This document shows, in pieces, positions 30,715-43,760 of a stretch of 54,292 nucleotides of DNA (the stretch's first letter is position 1; every line of letters starts with the position of its first letter). The notes under the pieces were generated by a model that worked only from the letters and a program-made list of their open reading frames with translations, made no database searches and was not told where the DNA came from. Origin of the DNA: Trichoplax adhaerens (taxonomy: Eukaryota > Placozoa > Uniplacotomia > Trichoplacea > Trichoplacidae); assembly GCF_000150275.1 (NCBI RefSeq), contig NW_002060986.1, positions 1-54,292 on the forward strand. The letters run 5' to 3'. The translations under genes and the position numbers were made by a program.

Positions 30715-30860
30715 CAATCACACAGTACAGTACTGTAGTCTACTGTACTGTGTGTACGGTACTATTCTGTAGTGGTCAGTACAGTCATGAACTGCTACAG
30801 TACAGTACACTGTACACTGTACAAAAGACCGTAATGCTGTATTCATACCGTACCGTGCCG
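30715..30860. repeat. GTAC-W repeat block
   Basis: Short GTAC-W array, densest at 30720-30760 and 30795-30830, just left of the 187-bp satellite. Confidence 0.7.
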
Positions 30861-30980
30861 TACTGTTGTGTTCTGAGAAATCGCTATAGTTGAGCACAAG
30901 TTGAGCCCGAGCAAAATTTTGCATGTTAATTAATTAAAATATGGCAGTACTGTTCTGAAATAATCATACTGTACATCACA

Positions 30981-31945
30981 CTGAAAGAAAATAAGGGGAC
31001 TGCCAGCAGCTCATGACCTAAAACGTAGCTGTAGCTGTAACTACATTATTCTGCTTCATCAGTTATACTAAAGTACTGCCTAATATTTCATATTAATTAT
31101 TAATGCAGGTACTAAATTTTGCATGTTACAGTTATGAGTGTATGACAGGACTGCAATAATCATACTGCACACTGAAAGAAAATAAGAGACTGCCAGCAGC
31201 TTATGACCTAAAACGTAGCTGTAGCTGTAACTACATTATTCTGCTTCATCAGTTATACTAAAGTACTACCTAATATTTCACATTAATTAATGCATGTACT
31301 AAATTTTTGCATGTTACAGTATGAGTGTATGACAGGACTGCAATAATCATACTGCACACTGAAAGAAAATAAGAGACTGCCAGTAGCTCATGACCTAAAA
31401 CGTAGCTGTAGCTGTAACTACAGTATTCTGCTTGATCAATTATACTAAAGTACTGCCTACTATTTCACATTAATTAATGCATGTACTAAATTTTGCATGT
31501 TACAGTATGAGTGTATGACAGGACTGCAATAATCATACTGCACACTGAAAGAAAATAAGAGACTGCTAGCAGCTCATGACCTAAAATGTAACTGGAACTA
31601 TTTTGGCTTATCAATTCAGCTATTCGTATAGTTTTATACTACAGTACTGCATAATATTTCATATTAATGCATGTTATATACTAAATTTTGCATGTTACAG
31701 TATGACAATACTGCAATAATCATACAGCACACTGAAAGAAAATAAGAGATTCCCAGCAACTCATGACCTAAAACGTAAAACGTAGCTGGAACTAACCTAT
31801 AGTTTTATACTACAGTACTGCATAATGTCTCATATTAATGCATGTACTAAATTTTATGTTATAGTGTGACATTACTGTAATCATCATACAGCATACTGAG
31901 AAAATAAGGGTTTGCCTGCAATTATAACCTAAAACGTAGCTGTAA
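30981..31945 (+). repeat. Tandem satellite, period about 187 bp
   Basis: Copies begin with CTGAAAGAAAATAAG at 30981, 31172, 31359, 31545 and 31732, with a degraded sixth at 31896, so spacings are 191, 187, 186, 187 and 164. Each copy contains CATGACCTAAAACG and a TGCATGTTACAG near its end. The first three copies are nearly identical and divergence grows to the right. No open frame is conserved, so it is non-coding. Confidence 0.92.
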
Positions 31946-32244
31946 CTGGTAGGCTTCAAAGTAAGATTACAGTAACAAGAGGTATATACAGTAAAGTAAT
32001 AATATATGCTTATAATAATAACTATTCATGCTCAAACAATAATTTAGTTATTTTTATTTTAAAGCAAATATGTCTATATATGCATCCGTTATGTCCTAAA
32101 AATATGATATTTTACACAGTATATAAAATTTTTGCTATATATTGAAATAAACATGGTTATTTTTTTGCATTTGAGGAGATTAAATTTGTGCTTATGTTGG
32201 ACAGATACTACCGGCTGTAATATGAGTATATCACAGAATTGAAA
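31946..32244. other. No gene recognised
   Basis: AT-rich space between the satellite and the last exon of the kinase gene. It should hold the kinase 3' UTR. Confidence 0.4.
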
Positions 32245-35200
32245 TTAAGTATTCAACTGCTCTTTCATTTGATCCGGTAAAAGCGATATTAGCGATATTT
32301 TCACCTAGAAGATTGAAATATTAAGAAAAGAAATGCTGAGTATAAAATTAGCTTTTTAATCCAGTTGATCATATAGGCTAAAAACGCTTTTGTACTAAGG
32401 GGAAGGTTAATAATCATCTGCAGATGTTCTAGAACCCTCATATTATATAAGAACTCTTCACCGACTCTAATGTAAGTAATAGCTTTAGTACAGCCAAATT
32501 TGATAGTGTAAGATTTCTTAAACTTGCAGCTAATTAAGAACGCTATTTGCTTTCAAGGTATTTGAAAATTGCTACTTAAACAGTAGATCACTACGGTAGT
32601 ACCTGATTGATTGATGGTCGTTTCGCATTATCTTGACGTAGGCAATGATTGCTAATTCTGAGAATCTTCTTCGGTGTATTTCTTGGCCAAAATATCTTGT
32701 GATCTTGTGAAAGTTTACTATTTGCATTTTTACAGTGACTGTAATAATCTCTCTGTAATAGGTCAAGATAAATTATCCAGTTTTTAAAAGAACTTGATCA
32801 TCTCTAAAACTAATCAGTGGTAACCATTTACAAGTAATGCCATCAATACTGCAGATTAACATTACAGAGAATCATACTCATCGTTATTAGTGATACAATT
32901 GAAATCGTCAAAGGCTATACATAGGACATGTGGCTTTCATATTCAACCACTAAAATATTGTAATGGCATTATCATGTTTAAATTTGTATAAATACGACAC
33001 ATTTGATCCTTCAATACTTACCAAGAAGTGAAAATCAGGTAATGGTCTTAAACTAGGCAATCCAGAAACAATTTCTAATAGAATCTTATTGAAAAAAATG
33101 TCAAGTAATAATGTCATAACTGAACTGTAATAAGCTACATAAATGTCTACGGATGCTAAGATAATATCATCTTTATGCTACTGCAATAACATCAAAGCTT
33201 AAGGCTGAAATAGCTTTTTCACCCTAATGCTTACTTGAGCTATTATATGCGCATAATTAATTAACTTACCACCCCAAAACTATAGACATCATATTGGGGA
33301 TTCATTTTAGCTAAGTTAACTTCTGGTGGCCGATATGCCAGCCATCGATGTAGTGCCGCCGTAGATATGGGATCACAATTATTATTGGCTAATATTTCTG
33401 CTAAGCCAAAATCACTGACTTTAGCATTGAACCTTGCATCAATTAAGATATTGCTACTTTTTAAATTTCGATGAATTAATGGTTTATCATAGAATTCGTG
33501 TAAAAATTGGATTCCTTTCGCTGCTCCAACGGCTATTTTCAACCTTAAATCGTAAGTTAGAGGCATGAAACCACCCTAAAATTGCCTCACATAAAAATAA
33601 ACATAACGAAATCCACCTTCAACAATGGAACAAATTTAATTTTAAGGTTCTATTGCCAGCTAGATGATTTATAAACGTGGAGGAAATTGATTCCATTTTG
33701 CTAGACACACGATACGCTTGCTTAATGACTATCTAATCTAATCTAATAAGTATCACAATAAATCTAGATCGACCACTGTCCTTTAGCTGCCAATAAATAA
33801 TTCACACAAAAGTTATGGAAAGTTTGCATATTCCAGCACTTTAACAGTTAATAAGTGATATGACCTTAGTCTAACATACCCCGCCAGCTAGCCGATCTTG
33901 TAAACTTCCCAAAACAGCATACTCGATAATCAAACATAATCTGCCGTCTAAATTTACTACATCGAATAACTGGAGAAGATTTTCATGTTGGTATCTAGAC
34001 CAAGTTTAAAAATGATTAGAAATAAGGTCAACCGTTTTGTTAATTTAGGTCAACATGCAACGGTATAGTCTTTAATATTTACATAAATTTCTACATTTTT
34101 ACCGTGATAATGCAGTAATATCTGCTATTTTTGGCTGCTCAATCTAATGTTCATACGTTTTTGTAAAATAGTTAGTAAATAATTATTGTAAATATGGTAT
34201 CACATTGAAAAATATTATTCAAGTTGCAACCGAAGAAGGAATTAAGCATTTGAAATAAAAACTAGTCATTACAAACGGATAAACCTCACTGACTGGACGA
34301 TGTAGCCTCTTCATCGCAACTTCTCCAAATTTTAATACATAAGCTTTATATACTTCCCCAAACCCCCCAGAACCGATAACGCGAGATTGATGAAAATTTT
34401 GAGTAGCTTCAACAACAACCTAAACCAAAATAGAGCCACTGATAAAATTACCACTTTAAAATCATCTTAACGTTGGCGAATATTTAAGATACCAGGTAAG
34501 ATACGATAAACACTACATTTAATGAAACTAAGCAATACATTTCAGCGTTCCAGAGTACAGTATATTATAATGTTCGCACAGATTGGAGTTGCAAATATTG
34601 CTAAAGATGAATAAGTTAGTATCTCCTAAGAAGATAATTTTTGAGATTCACTGAATATACCTGTTGAATTCTAAGCCTTTTATTGATCAATCTGAATACT
34701 AAGTAGCTATTTAAATTCTAGGCATTTTATATGTTCCCTTATTATTTGCATTATGCATTTACTTTATGGAATACAACTTGAAGAAAAGTAGAATACTAAA
34801 GAGATTTCTGAGCAACTTGAGTGCGATAAATTTTAAAGTATGCCAGCATTTAGCTGACAGATCACCCCGACAAATTTAATATGCTTATGTCAATAAGATG
34901 CAGTGCTAAAGACCAGGTATAAAACACCATAGATAAAGTGTTACTCGATTTTGAAACATTTTCAATTGATTAGATGAGAGGCTATCGAATGGGTAATAGG
35001 TAGCTATGTTACAACCTTAAAACTAATATTAATCATTTGCTATTAAGTTGCATCAGGAAGTAGTGTTATGAGGGAATTCAATAGTTTAAAATTAAAATAT
35101 AATTGCCCAAGTCTTCCATACTCAGTTTAAGTCTAACTTATTATCAGCTCTTCGCATTTGCAATATCAATTAGTAATATATGAAGTTACTTTTATAAGCT

Positions 35201-35766
35201 TTCTCATCACAATAACATTAAATAAAATGTAGATAATTAAAGCAGTATTAAGTAAAGACGTACTACATTGAAACCTAGCATGACAATGTACAATTTCTGC
35301 AGCGATTTACCTGAGACTGTGATAAATCCTGATTCTTAAAATTATATAGCCTAGTCGTCTTAGTGAGAGAATTAAAAATAAGGTATATGTTACGCCTATG
35401 AAATTGATTGTGTTCTTTTTATAATTCCTATATGGTTTTATGATATCAGACAGTAACTTTAGTTCGACTAAATTGTCAGACTAGGCACTATTTGATTCAT
35501 ATGAAGTACTCGTAACTTTTTACGCCCTAAGAAAAATGAATCAATTAATAAGCTTTTCTAACCTCGTCAACGGAATCCTTCACAGTAATGATGGAGAAGA
35601 AGGGAGTCCGAAATGATAATATAAAAACTATAGTTAAATGTGATTTATAAAAATTTATCGGTTAAACAATATGTTTATAAGTATTACCGTAGCTTCAGAG
35701 CACTGGCAATTTCCCATGATGGTTTAGATTTCGTAATGTGTAAAAATCTTGTACAGAGAGCATTGG
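32245..35766 (-). CDS. IRAK/Pelle-like death-domain kinase, probably catalytically impaired (5' incomplete)
   Basis: IRAK/Pelle proteins pass Toll/IL-1 receptor signals downstream of MyD88. Exons on the minus strand: 35688-35766, 35311-35350, 34285-34419, 34103-34143, 33880-33994, 33270-33575, 33022-33084, 32603-32695, 32245-32304; all phases join. The first has KPSWEIASALKL, like the end of a death domain. A short linker leads into the kinase: glycine loop GSGGFGEVYKA, lysine in VAMKRL, YQHENLLQL, LIIEYAVLGSL, catalytic loop HRNLKSSN, SDFGLAE, then YDVYSFGV, LLEIVSGLPSLRPLPDF and CLRQDNAKRPSINQ. The GLPSLRPLP segment is IRAK-like. The catalytic Asp of HRD is Asn and the helix-C Glu appears as Asp, so activity is doubtful. 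The 5' exons (rest of the death domain) were not found, and the last exon is the least certain. Confidence 0.82.
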
Positions 35767-37663
35767 CTAAACCAAAGCAAAATTTTTGAAACACTAAATA
35801 ATAATCAAAACCTTATAGAAAATCTCTATCAATAGTCTATTCGTTACCCAAAAGCCATAAATCACCTTTAAAGATGTGAGACAGCAACATAAACTCTGCA
35901 TTTATTGACCAGACATAGTCACGAGTTCAAAGGTATAAATAAAATTGTTATAAAAATAAATAAAGTAACCATTTATATTCGTGTTTTTTAGTAACCATAT
36001 TATGCTTAGAGTAAAGTTTGTAATCTTGTAAAATGGTAAATCATTTTTGGGTTAATAGAATTTCTCGCTGATATTAAGTAAGAGAGTTCAAACTATCTCT
36101 ATCATATACAATCAGAGCTTCAGCTTAATTTATTGGTAACGATTTCCGATTATCGCGGGCAGAGATAAATTGTATAAAATATTGAATATCTCTATTCAGG
36201 ATCATTCCATAAAACTGATTAAACCCGCTCTGGTGATACTTTACGTACTGCAACGTACATTTTACTCTACAATTATTGGATTGAATATACAATCAGTATA
36301 CCCTGAATAAAGCGTAACCACCATTAAACTAGTGCACGCTGTCTAGTTAGATATCAACTTCTATTAGCCAAATTAGAACAATAAATATTTTAATAGGGTA
36401 AAATTCCGGATTCATAGATCCGAATGTTTAGTTGATTAGCAGTAGCACGACTAAATTTTGTTTAGTAATCAAGTTATTATGTCCATTGCAATAGATAAAT
36501 AGTCCCAAATGAATGAAACGAGCTATATCTAAATGAGATTTAATGAAGCCTATAAAATTAAAGCAAAGACATTTTGGGAGAGTGATAACTTTTTACAAGC
36601 AGTTTACATGTGATTTAATTTGCCTGATTTCACTTGTTGAACCAAATTGATTCTATGGTAAATATCTAGTGTATTTTGCTATCCTCTTTAGTGCAGCACT
36701 ACGTTGTATGAATTTTATGATCATACGATACAAATACCAATCTTGTACTCAATGTCATTATAAAGGCATAAAAAGAACCTTTAGCGATCTATATCCAATA
36801 GCTACAATAGTGTCTCATTCTAACCAGAGATGCCAGAATAAAATGGCCTAATAAGCGTACATACAGTATTTCTTAAATTTGCTAATTACTGAACAGAATA
36901 AGAAGAAAACTGCCTTAGACCTACGTTCTGTAAGTATCACGCTACAACATGAACTTATGTAAATAATAGTTCGAGATAACTCTTTTAAGCTATTGCCAGT
37001 GTGCTACAGTCCAGTAACTATCGTATTATTAAATGCAACTTATACACATATAGTATAAGCTCATGGCGCCCTACTTTTAACTTACTAAAACACATGCATA
37101 TATGTGATAATGCAAGAATATTTGCAGTAATACTATTTACGTCATTGTCATTTTATAATTTATCTGATCGCAAAAAATACGATTATGTATTTCTTTTAGC
37201 TTTTTGGGGGATACAGGAGCCAATACTATTTCCAAATATTCTCGTTATCAGAATACTAGCCCAAGGCAATTACGTAGTCCATAACATTTTGACTACTAAA
37301 AACAGACCAACGAATTTGTAACTCGTCACTGAATGAGCCAAATAAGGACTTAACCACTCAAATTATTAAGCAATTTTTGCCAGACATTCAAAATAAAGTT
37401 AACGATACCTTAATATAGGTGGAAATGTGATTGTGAGAAAGAAAGGAAAATTGTTCGTTGTTTACGATATGAATATTTTTAGCCTAGTGTATTTCAGTCC
37501 AACTTAATAGGATAGCTTTAAGAGCGCAGTATTAAAACGATTGAGATTGATGTTCATTCTCAAAATCAATTTTCACACCAGGAGTGACAGTTTGTCAGAC
37601 TGTTTTAAGCTCTAATCATTGACAGTAGCTATCGTCTATAGTTCACTACTAACTTTTCGAGTC
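35767..37663. other. Unresolved 5' part of the kinase gene and intergenic space
   Basis: The missing death-domain exons and promoter of the kinase probably lie here, but I could not place them. An open frame at 37001-37321 begins with GTG, lacks any family signature and is not called. Confidence 0.35.
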
Positions 37664-39094
37664 ATGTTTAAAATGAGCGAAAACTGGCAAGTATTATTTC
37701 TCTGCATATTGCTTTGCTTTGGCACCGGAGCTAGGACGGTAAGTTGCTGTGCTTCTAAAATGGAAAATTTTAGGATATATTACAGCAGTCAAATCAAATT
37801 CTAGTTACATACAACTTATCGAATTCACTATACTTTATCGCAACAACTCGAAATTGTACTTCGCTACTTCTATCGTTTACAGTTAAGCTTATCTTGATAG
37901 CAACATCGATTCCAACTGACTATATAATTCAGACTTGACTATGTATTTATTACCTAGAGAATATTTTCTCAATTGCTTTTCAGACCGATTCGATTATATA
38001 ATTATTGGTGCTACAGTTTTCCTTTCTTTTTTTGAAGCACTTTGATTGCTTCCAGAATTACACTAACTTGAGTAGAGTGAAAAAGCTAATTGCTAAAAGA
38101 TTATTCCTTTAAAATTGCATTGATGCATTATTTTTCGATGCCAAAGCAAATAGTTAACTGTTAAAATGTTGATTTATATTTGCTCAACCTGATATTATCT
38201 ATGTTTTGCATTTAAAGACGCTTAATAATTTTAATTAAATCGATCAGAACATATAAGTGATTTGATGTAGTCTATGTGTTTATTTCTCAGCAAGAAAATA
38301 CGACTGTTTTATATGCTATGGAAAGGTCAAGATGTGTGGAATTCGAATTGAGACACTCTACATTGAACCTTGGATCGAAATCTATCAGTCTGTATGCTGC
38401 TTCGCAATCTCAATTATTGTTCGACGAAATTGTTGGATTAGCCGTTGATGCTATCACACTTAATGAAACCTCTAGTTGCGGCAACGACATACGCAAATTA
38501 ATTGTCGATTTATTGTATCCCACTTGCTCCTCAAAGCCAGCTCAGCTAAAGTATCAACCAAGTCAATGTTTAGCTAACAATCCTAAATGTAGGCAAGTAA
38601 TACAGCAATCTAACTTTGCTTTCCTTCTAGAAATTTGCCATAACAAGCAAAATACTACAGTTTATCAGAATTCTACTACGTGCAATATTCAATTAACAAC
38701 ATTATGCAAGCCATTATATCAACAAAATATGAGAATGCCAACTTATATGGCTGAATTAGCTTTACTTGGATTAAGAATTTATCAGCGTGGTTTGCAAAAA
38801 TTTAATAGTTTAACTAATGAGCAGCCACAAGCAAAAGATTATCAATTTTACTGTTTACATCTTCCATTATGTAATCTCAATAACAACAGCGATAATTTAT
38901 GGTTCCAACGTTATTCTATCCTTCCAAATCAACAAGATCGGATAGTGAACATGCTGCAACCAATTGCAGTACCCTCTAATACTGTGTTTACGAGACAAGG
39001 TACGTTATTGCTTTCCAATACTGGAAGACGCAATGATTACATTTTAAGGCCAATATTAATGTCTATCTTGATAACACTATCGCTTTATATTTAA
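37664..39094 (+). CDS. Secreted Cys-rich protein with probable GPI anchor; Frizzled-type CRD possible
   Basis: Two exons, 37664-37738 and 38291-39094, join in phase at a GTAAGT donor and a CTCAG acceptor, giving 292 residues. Exon 1 is a signal peptide with the hydrophobic core VLFLCILLCFGTG. The mature part has ten cysteines and several N-glycosylation sites (NTT, NET, NST). The C terminus RPILMSILITLSLYI is hydrophobic with no basic residues after it, as in a GPI-anchor signal. The segment CGNDIRKLIVDLLYPTC resembles the Frizzled domain stretch in which a Cys is followed by DLRFFLC and PPC, with one Cys replaced. A second Cys cluster (QCLANNPKC) follows. Frizzled-like CRDs also occur in Mid1/NALF channel subunits. 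The family is not identified. Confidence 0.7.
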
Positions 39095-40787
39095 AAAAGA
39101 TAGCATCAAGATTTACAACATACCGGTACGTATGTTGTGCCTTTGCAAATTATAGAAAATTTGTTGCTGGAATTATATCGCACGCAATAGAAGATTTTCA
39201 CTTTTACCTTTTAAGTATAATTAAAATTCGCATTGTCTAGCTCTTTCGAGCCTTTTATAATTGTAAATAACTTTACACAGTGGCAACAGTTTAGATTATG
39301 ATTTGCTCATGATTGCGTTTATCGTAATGCTATGCATATATCAGATGGTTATACCAAGATAATTCAATGTCGGAAGTATATAAGAAATGAATGACTATGC
39401 TATATGAAGTTTATGTTTTATACAGAACATAAAGGAAAATTACTTTTCTCCCTGCTAATTTCCCAGTATGACTATAAGAGCAAAGTAAATTTCAATCTGA
39501 TAATATAGATGCATCTTAGGTTAGAGGCGTTCAAATTCTCAATACTGAATTTCAGTTTTAATCCATTTTGATATTAGATTTTTTTAAAATCATAATAATA
39601 AAATTGAAACTTTTTGCTGACCTTAATTTATTAATCCTTGTACTACTTGGCCTATGTAGAGATTGATAAAAATTTCATATTTGCAATGAATAGTAAAAAT
39701 ATGCATGAAGTTATACAAGAACCAATAGACGTGTCTTTTCTCGTATCTTTCCTAGTTCATTTTCGATACACTTCATTCTATTATAGTTAGTTGAAATGGT
39801 CTTACACAATAAATTTCCTCATCGATTTACGATGAGATCATACTTGAATGGTTTTAAAAGTTTATACAGTATAATTCAATGCTAAGGAGTAAATAAAAAC
39901 TGTTTTTATTACGATATCATACTGTACCATCGATATGCCAATAAAAGCACATAAACTACCTTAACCCGACACTTGCTGTCTAATCCGACTCTGCAACAGA
40001 TTAAATCCTGCAAAGTAAGACCCTATTAATCAAGCTTTATATTTATACAGTACTGCGCCTTACACGACGCTATACTGAGTACATCTCATAATTGATTTCC
40101 AAATACAATATAGTACTGCAGATCATCTACTACTATATAGTACAATATACAGTTGCCTAAAGTAATCACTTTCAGCTCATTATTGCTAATAAAAGAGAGA
40201 GAAAAGTGCGCACTATACGCTTCTTATTGCACAAGCATATTACTACACTATGATTATATACTGTACAAAAATTATAAAATTATGTTACTTAGTCTACACC
40301 AAGGCAAGTTTGCAATTTCAATATGATTTCATTTATTGATGAAGTTATACATTACAGGTGAACCGCTATGTGTATGTATTAAATATAATATGCCAAGCGT
40401 AATGAGCGTAAGTCTTCAAGTATAGATAGCAAGATGGCTATATCTTCATAGTGTGAAAGTATTAGTATTTAAATATTGTCTTACATCATGAACTCTAATG
40501 ATATAATAATACGAATGTAATAGTAAATGAGAAGTCATTCTTACGGAAAACTGAACTCATCTACATGAGATTGCTTAATTAAATAAGATAACGAAATACA
40601 ACATATAGGCTCTATAGATCGTTCACCTATACAAAATACAAATTTAAAAATGCTATAGCTAAATGTTTAAAAGATATTGCTACATTTAAGCACATGGATA
40701 AGTGATTTTTACAACTAATCTTGCATCCTTTCGTAGTTTAGTCACCATTTCCATCGCAACTATAAATGATATAGATTGTAGTCGCTT
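39095..40787. other. No gene recognised
   Basis: AT-rich sequence with isolated GTAC-like words. It should contain the 3' UTR of the Cys-rich gene and the 3' side of the P450 pseudogene. Confidence 0.4.
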
Positions 40788-43760
40788 TTATGGCCGTTCG
40801 GTTAGTGTTATCTTAACTGCCTTATCAGGTGTTAACGTTGCCCTTTTTATCATTCCTGTATCGTCCAAGTTATTGCAGCCAATGACAAATTTTTGAGACA
40901 ACTGAAAAAAAGAACATAGAGCGTGTTATACCTCTATCAACTAGAATATAAATTTGATTTCATTCAGTTATTAACTATCATAGGCAATAGGCCTGTTCAT
41001 ATTAGATCTGATAACAACGTCAATCTATAATAAATAATAATTTTAGTTAACTATTTTTCGAGATGCGGCCCACTTTAGCTAATAAGAGGTGCATTTCTAA
41101 CTCTGCGATTCGTCTCCCAATACGCATACGTGGACCAAACCCAAATGGTAAGAATTTGAATCCAGCTCTTGGGATATTGTCATCTTCATCTTTCAACCAA
41201 CGCTCGGGTTTAAATTCTTCTGGTTCAGGAAAATACTCCTCATTGCGAAATAATTCATACAAATTAAGGATTATCGGAGTCTATACAAGGAAAGAAGGCA
41301 ATTATGACTATTTGTGCTTATTTAACCAAGTCAATTCTACTTATTTCTAGAAAATTTTTAGCAGATATTTTCACAATTGCATTAGACTACTATGATGTAG
41401 AGATCAGAAAATTTTCTCACGTTGGCAGGAACTTGATAACCAAGGATAACTACGTCTTCCTTTGCTTGTCTGATCAGATTAAAGATAACTGGATAAAGCC
41501 TAAAAGTATTAATAATATCCCCATAGTCATAGCACTTTTTAATAAAACCAATTGGATTTGAACGCTGACAATGTGTATAGCATTATATAAGAAATCATTT
41601 ATTGAACTATTAATAACTATAGTACGGTACCCTTTATCCTTTTTATGTACCTTACCGCATAGCTTCCTTGATGCAGGCGCTTAAATAAGGAGCGTTATGC
41701 ACCGTCTCAGAATCTGGATCTTCGCCATCTTTTGAAATACTTTTAATTTCTTTGTGCAATTTTTCCTGCTTTCCAGGGTATTTAGATAGCAGAATTAAAG
41801 TCCAAGTTATCGTATTTGCTGTCTAGTTTTAAAACACGAGCAAGTAACTTACGATATGATTCTAATACTGTAGATTATTCCTATACAACGTCAAATTATT
41901 TAGTTTCAATGTCCTTATAGCATATAAAACATCTCAAGAAGCTATTAAGTCATTGACTGTCAGTTATGAGCAGTTTTGACCATAAAATAGGCCATGGTAA
42001 CAATATTAATCTATGTCAATTTACTGTATCAGAGGCCCCAAGCATTAACTCGATAAGAGTAGTATTTAATCTTTCATCTGATAGATTACTTCTTTGGATT
42101 ATATCTGTTAAGAAATCCACTTTATCATCTTCTTTCAATGCTGGTAAGGATTTTAATTCCTCTTGTCGTTCACGAATGATCTCCATGCCAATCTCAAACA
42201 TAGTATCCCATTGACTGCAAAATCTTTTCCAATATTTTGTCTTCAAATATTTGTAATACGGGGGTAGCATAAATAGCGGTGAAGTCATTTCCATCATATT
42301 AACGACGGCATTGTAAAATAATTCCCCGCGTTACTTAGATGGATCATCGAAGCAACCAATTCGTTTATCAAAAATTATGCTCAGCACAGCTAGAAAGATA
42401 GAAAACATATATCAACGAAATTGTATTATGCTCAAATTGCATTTATTAATATTGATATCATTTTAGTAAGTATCAACGTTACTGAAAAGGGCAAGCAAAT
42501 GTGTAAAGAGTAAAAATTCTCGGATTATATTAGTGCACATACGTATGTATGAAGATATTGTTTAAGGATTTAAAACAGATCACCTCGAATTTATATTGTA
42601 TCTAGTTGTTTACTATGGCAGTTTTTGAAGCCAACTGTGATTCATATCTTTACTATACATTAAAATTTAGCCATCAGTACACGTTAAGGATTATAACTGT
42701 ATGCATACTTTTCTAGCGATCATCTGAAAGTCTGGCTTTCAAACCCATTAATCTCATTTTCGACACCGTCTTTGCCACGTAGCTGTAATAAATAAGAGAT
42801 AGAATCATCGATTACTTTATTCATGATCTTTGAGTAACCTTGAAGCATCTTTTATCTACGGCACTACGTGTCTCTTTCCAGTCTTCTTCATTACTATGGA
42901 AAACATTGATATTAAAATTATTTTAGATTCGGTTATCGTAAAGTATTTAGAGTAACAGTTTCCATTGCAGTCCTTTCATTCTGAATAAAAAGACTTAAGA
43001 CCGAAGTAGATAATGACGATGCAAATAATTCTTGTTAGCAGATAGTCAGCTAGCGCTTGTTATTCATAAATTGATGCTTCTGTAGATGTACGTTATCAAC
43101 AGTAAGTAAATATCCTTCAAAGTTTAGTTCATGGAATCTGGCAGTAAGTCATAGTTATGTTGCAATATCTCAATGAATTAGTGATCAATACTATATATGC
43201 TAAGTAAAACAAAAATGCATGGATTTTGCTCTGTAAAGCAATGTTGTAGCTGTTAACTTAATGCACTATCTGTCATTCACTGGCTGTACAATTCATACCT
43301 CAAGTTATAAACCTTACCCTAATATAATACCCAATGGCAAATTACATTCACTTCGATAATACAGCCAAGGGTAGACGTCCATCCTTCTCGGGTACTTGCC
43401 TTCAGCGCGAAACATCGATTCTGCTGCTTTTGGATCCGCTGTCATGACTAACGTCAAGCCACCGTTCGTTGTTTTGAAAATCGGTCCTAAGCTTTTAAAG
43501 ATCGGAGAAGCACTAATATGATTTTGCTCAGTAAGCAATTTATGGTCACGCATTAAGAAGAGAATTTGACTAAACAGTGATTGATCCGGTTGAGGTAGTT
43601 GATCGAAAGGTTTAATATTTTCATCTACATTCTGTCGAGTCGATGTGGTCGATTGATTGCGAAAGTAACTTAACATGCCTAAACTAGTTGTTCGGTACTG
43701 TGGAATGCCATAGAAACGATAACGGTTAGGGAACAGCCCAATTCGATTAAATGGAGTCAT
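40788..43760 (-). pseudogene. Mitochondrial-clan cytochrome P450, inactivated
   Basis: Seven exon remnants on the minus strand: 43318-43760, 42709-42893, 42025-42389, 41656-41822, 41421-41499, 41074-41280, 40788-40901. Exon 1 has a basic leader like a mitochondrial presequence and EGKYPRRMDVYPWLYYR, typical of mitochondrial P450s. Exons 3-4 join at the I-helix threonine (DT then TANTITW). Exon 4 has the K-helix (KEAMR), exon 6 has FKPERW, and exon 7 ends LTPDKAVKITLTERP. Lesions: a frameshift near 42830-42845 in exon 2, a TGA at 42720-42722 where tryptophan is expected, a TAA at 42331-42333 in exon 3, and Arg (CGT) instead of the haem-ligand Cys in FGFGPRMRIG. The exon 2/3 phase also fails to join cleanly. 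Splice sites and most of the protein remain readable, so inactivation looks recent. The substrate is unknown. Confidence 0.88.

Noticed and set aside
37001-37321. Open frame of 106 codons
   Set aside because: It starts at GTG rather than ATG, has no recognisable motif or splice context, and this length is expected a few times by chance at this base composition.
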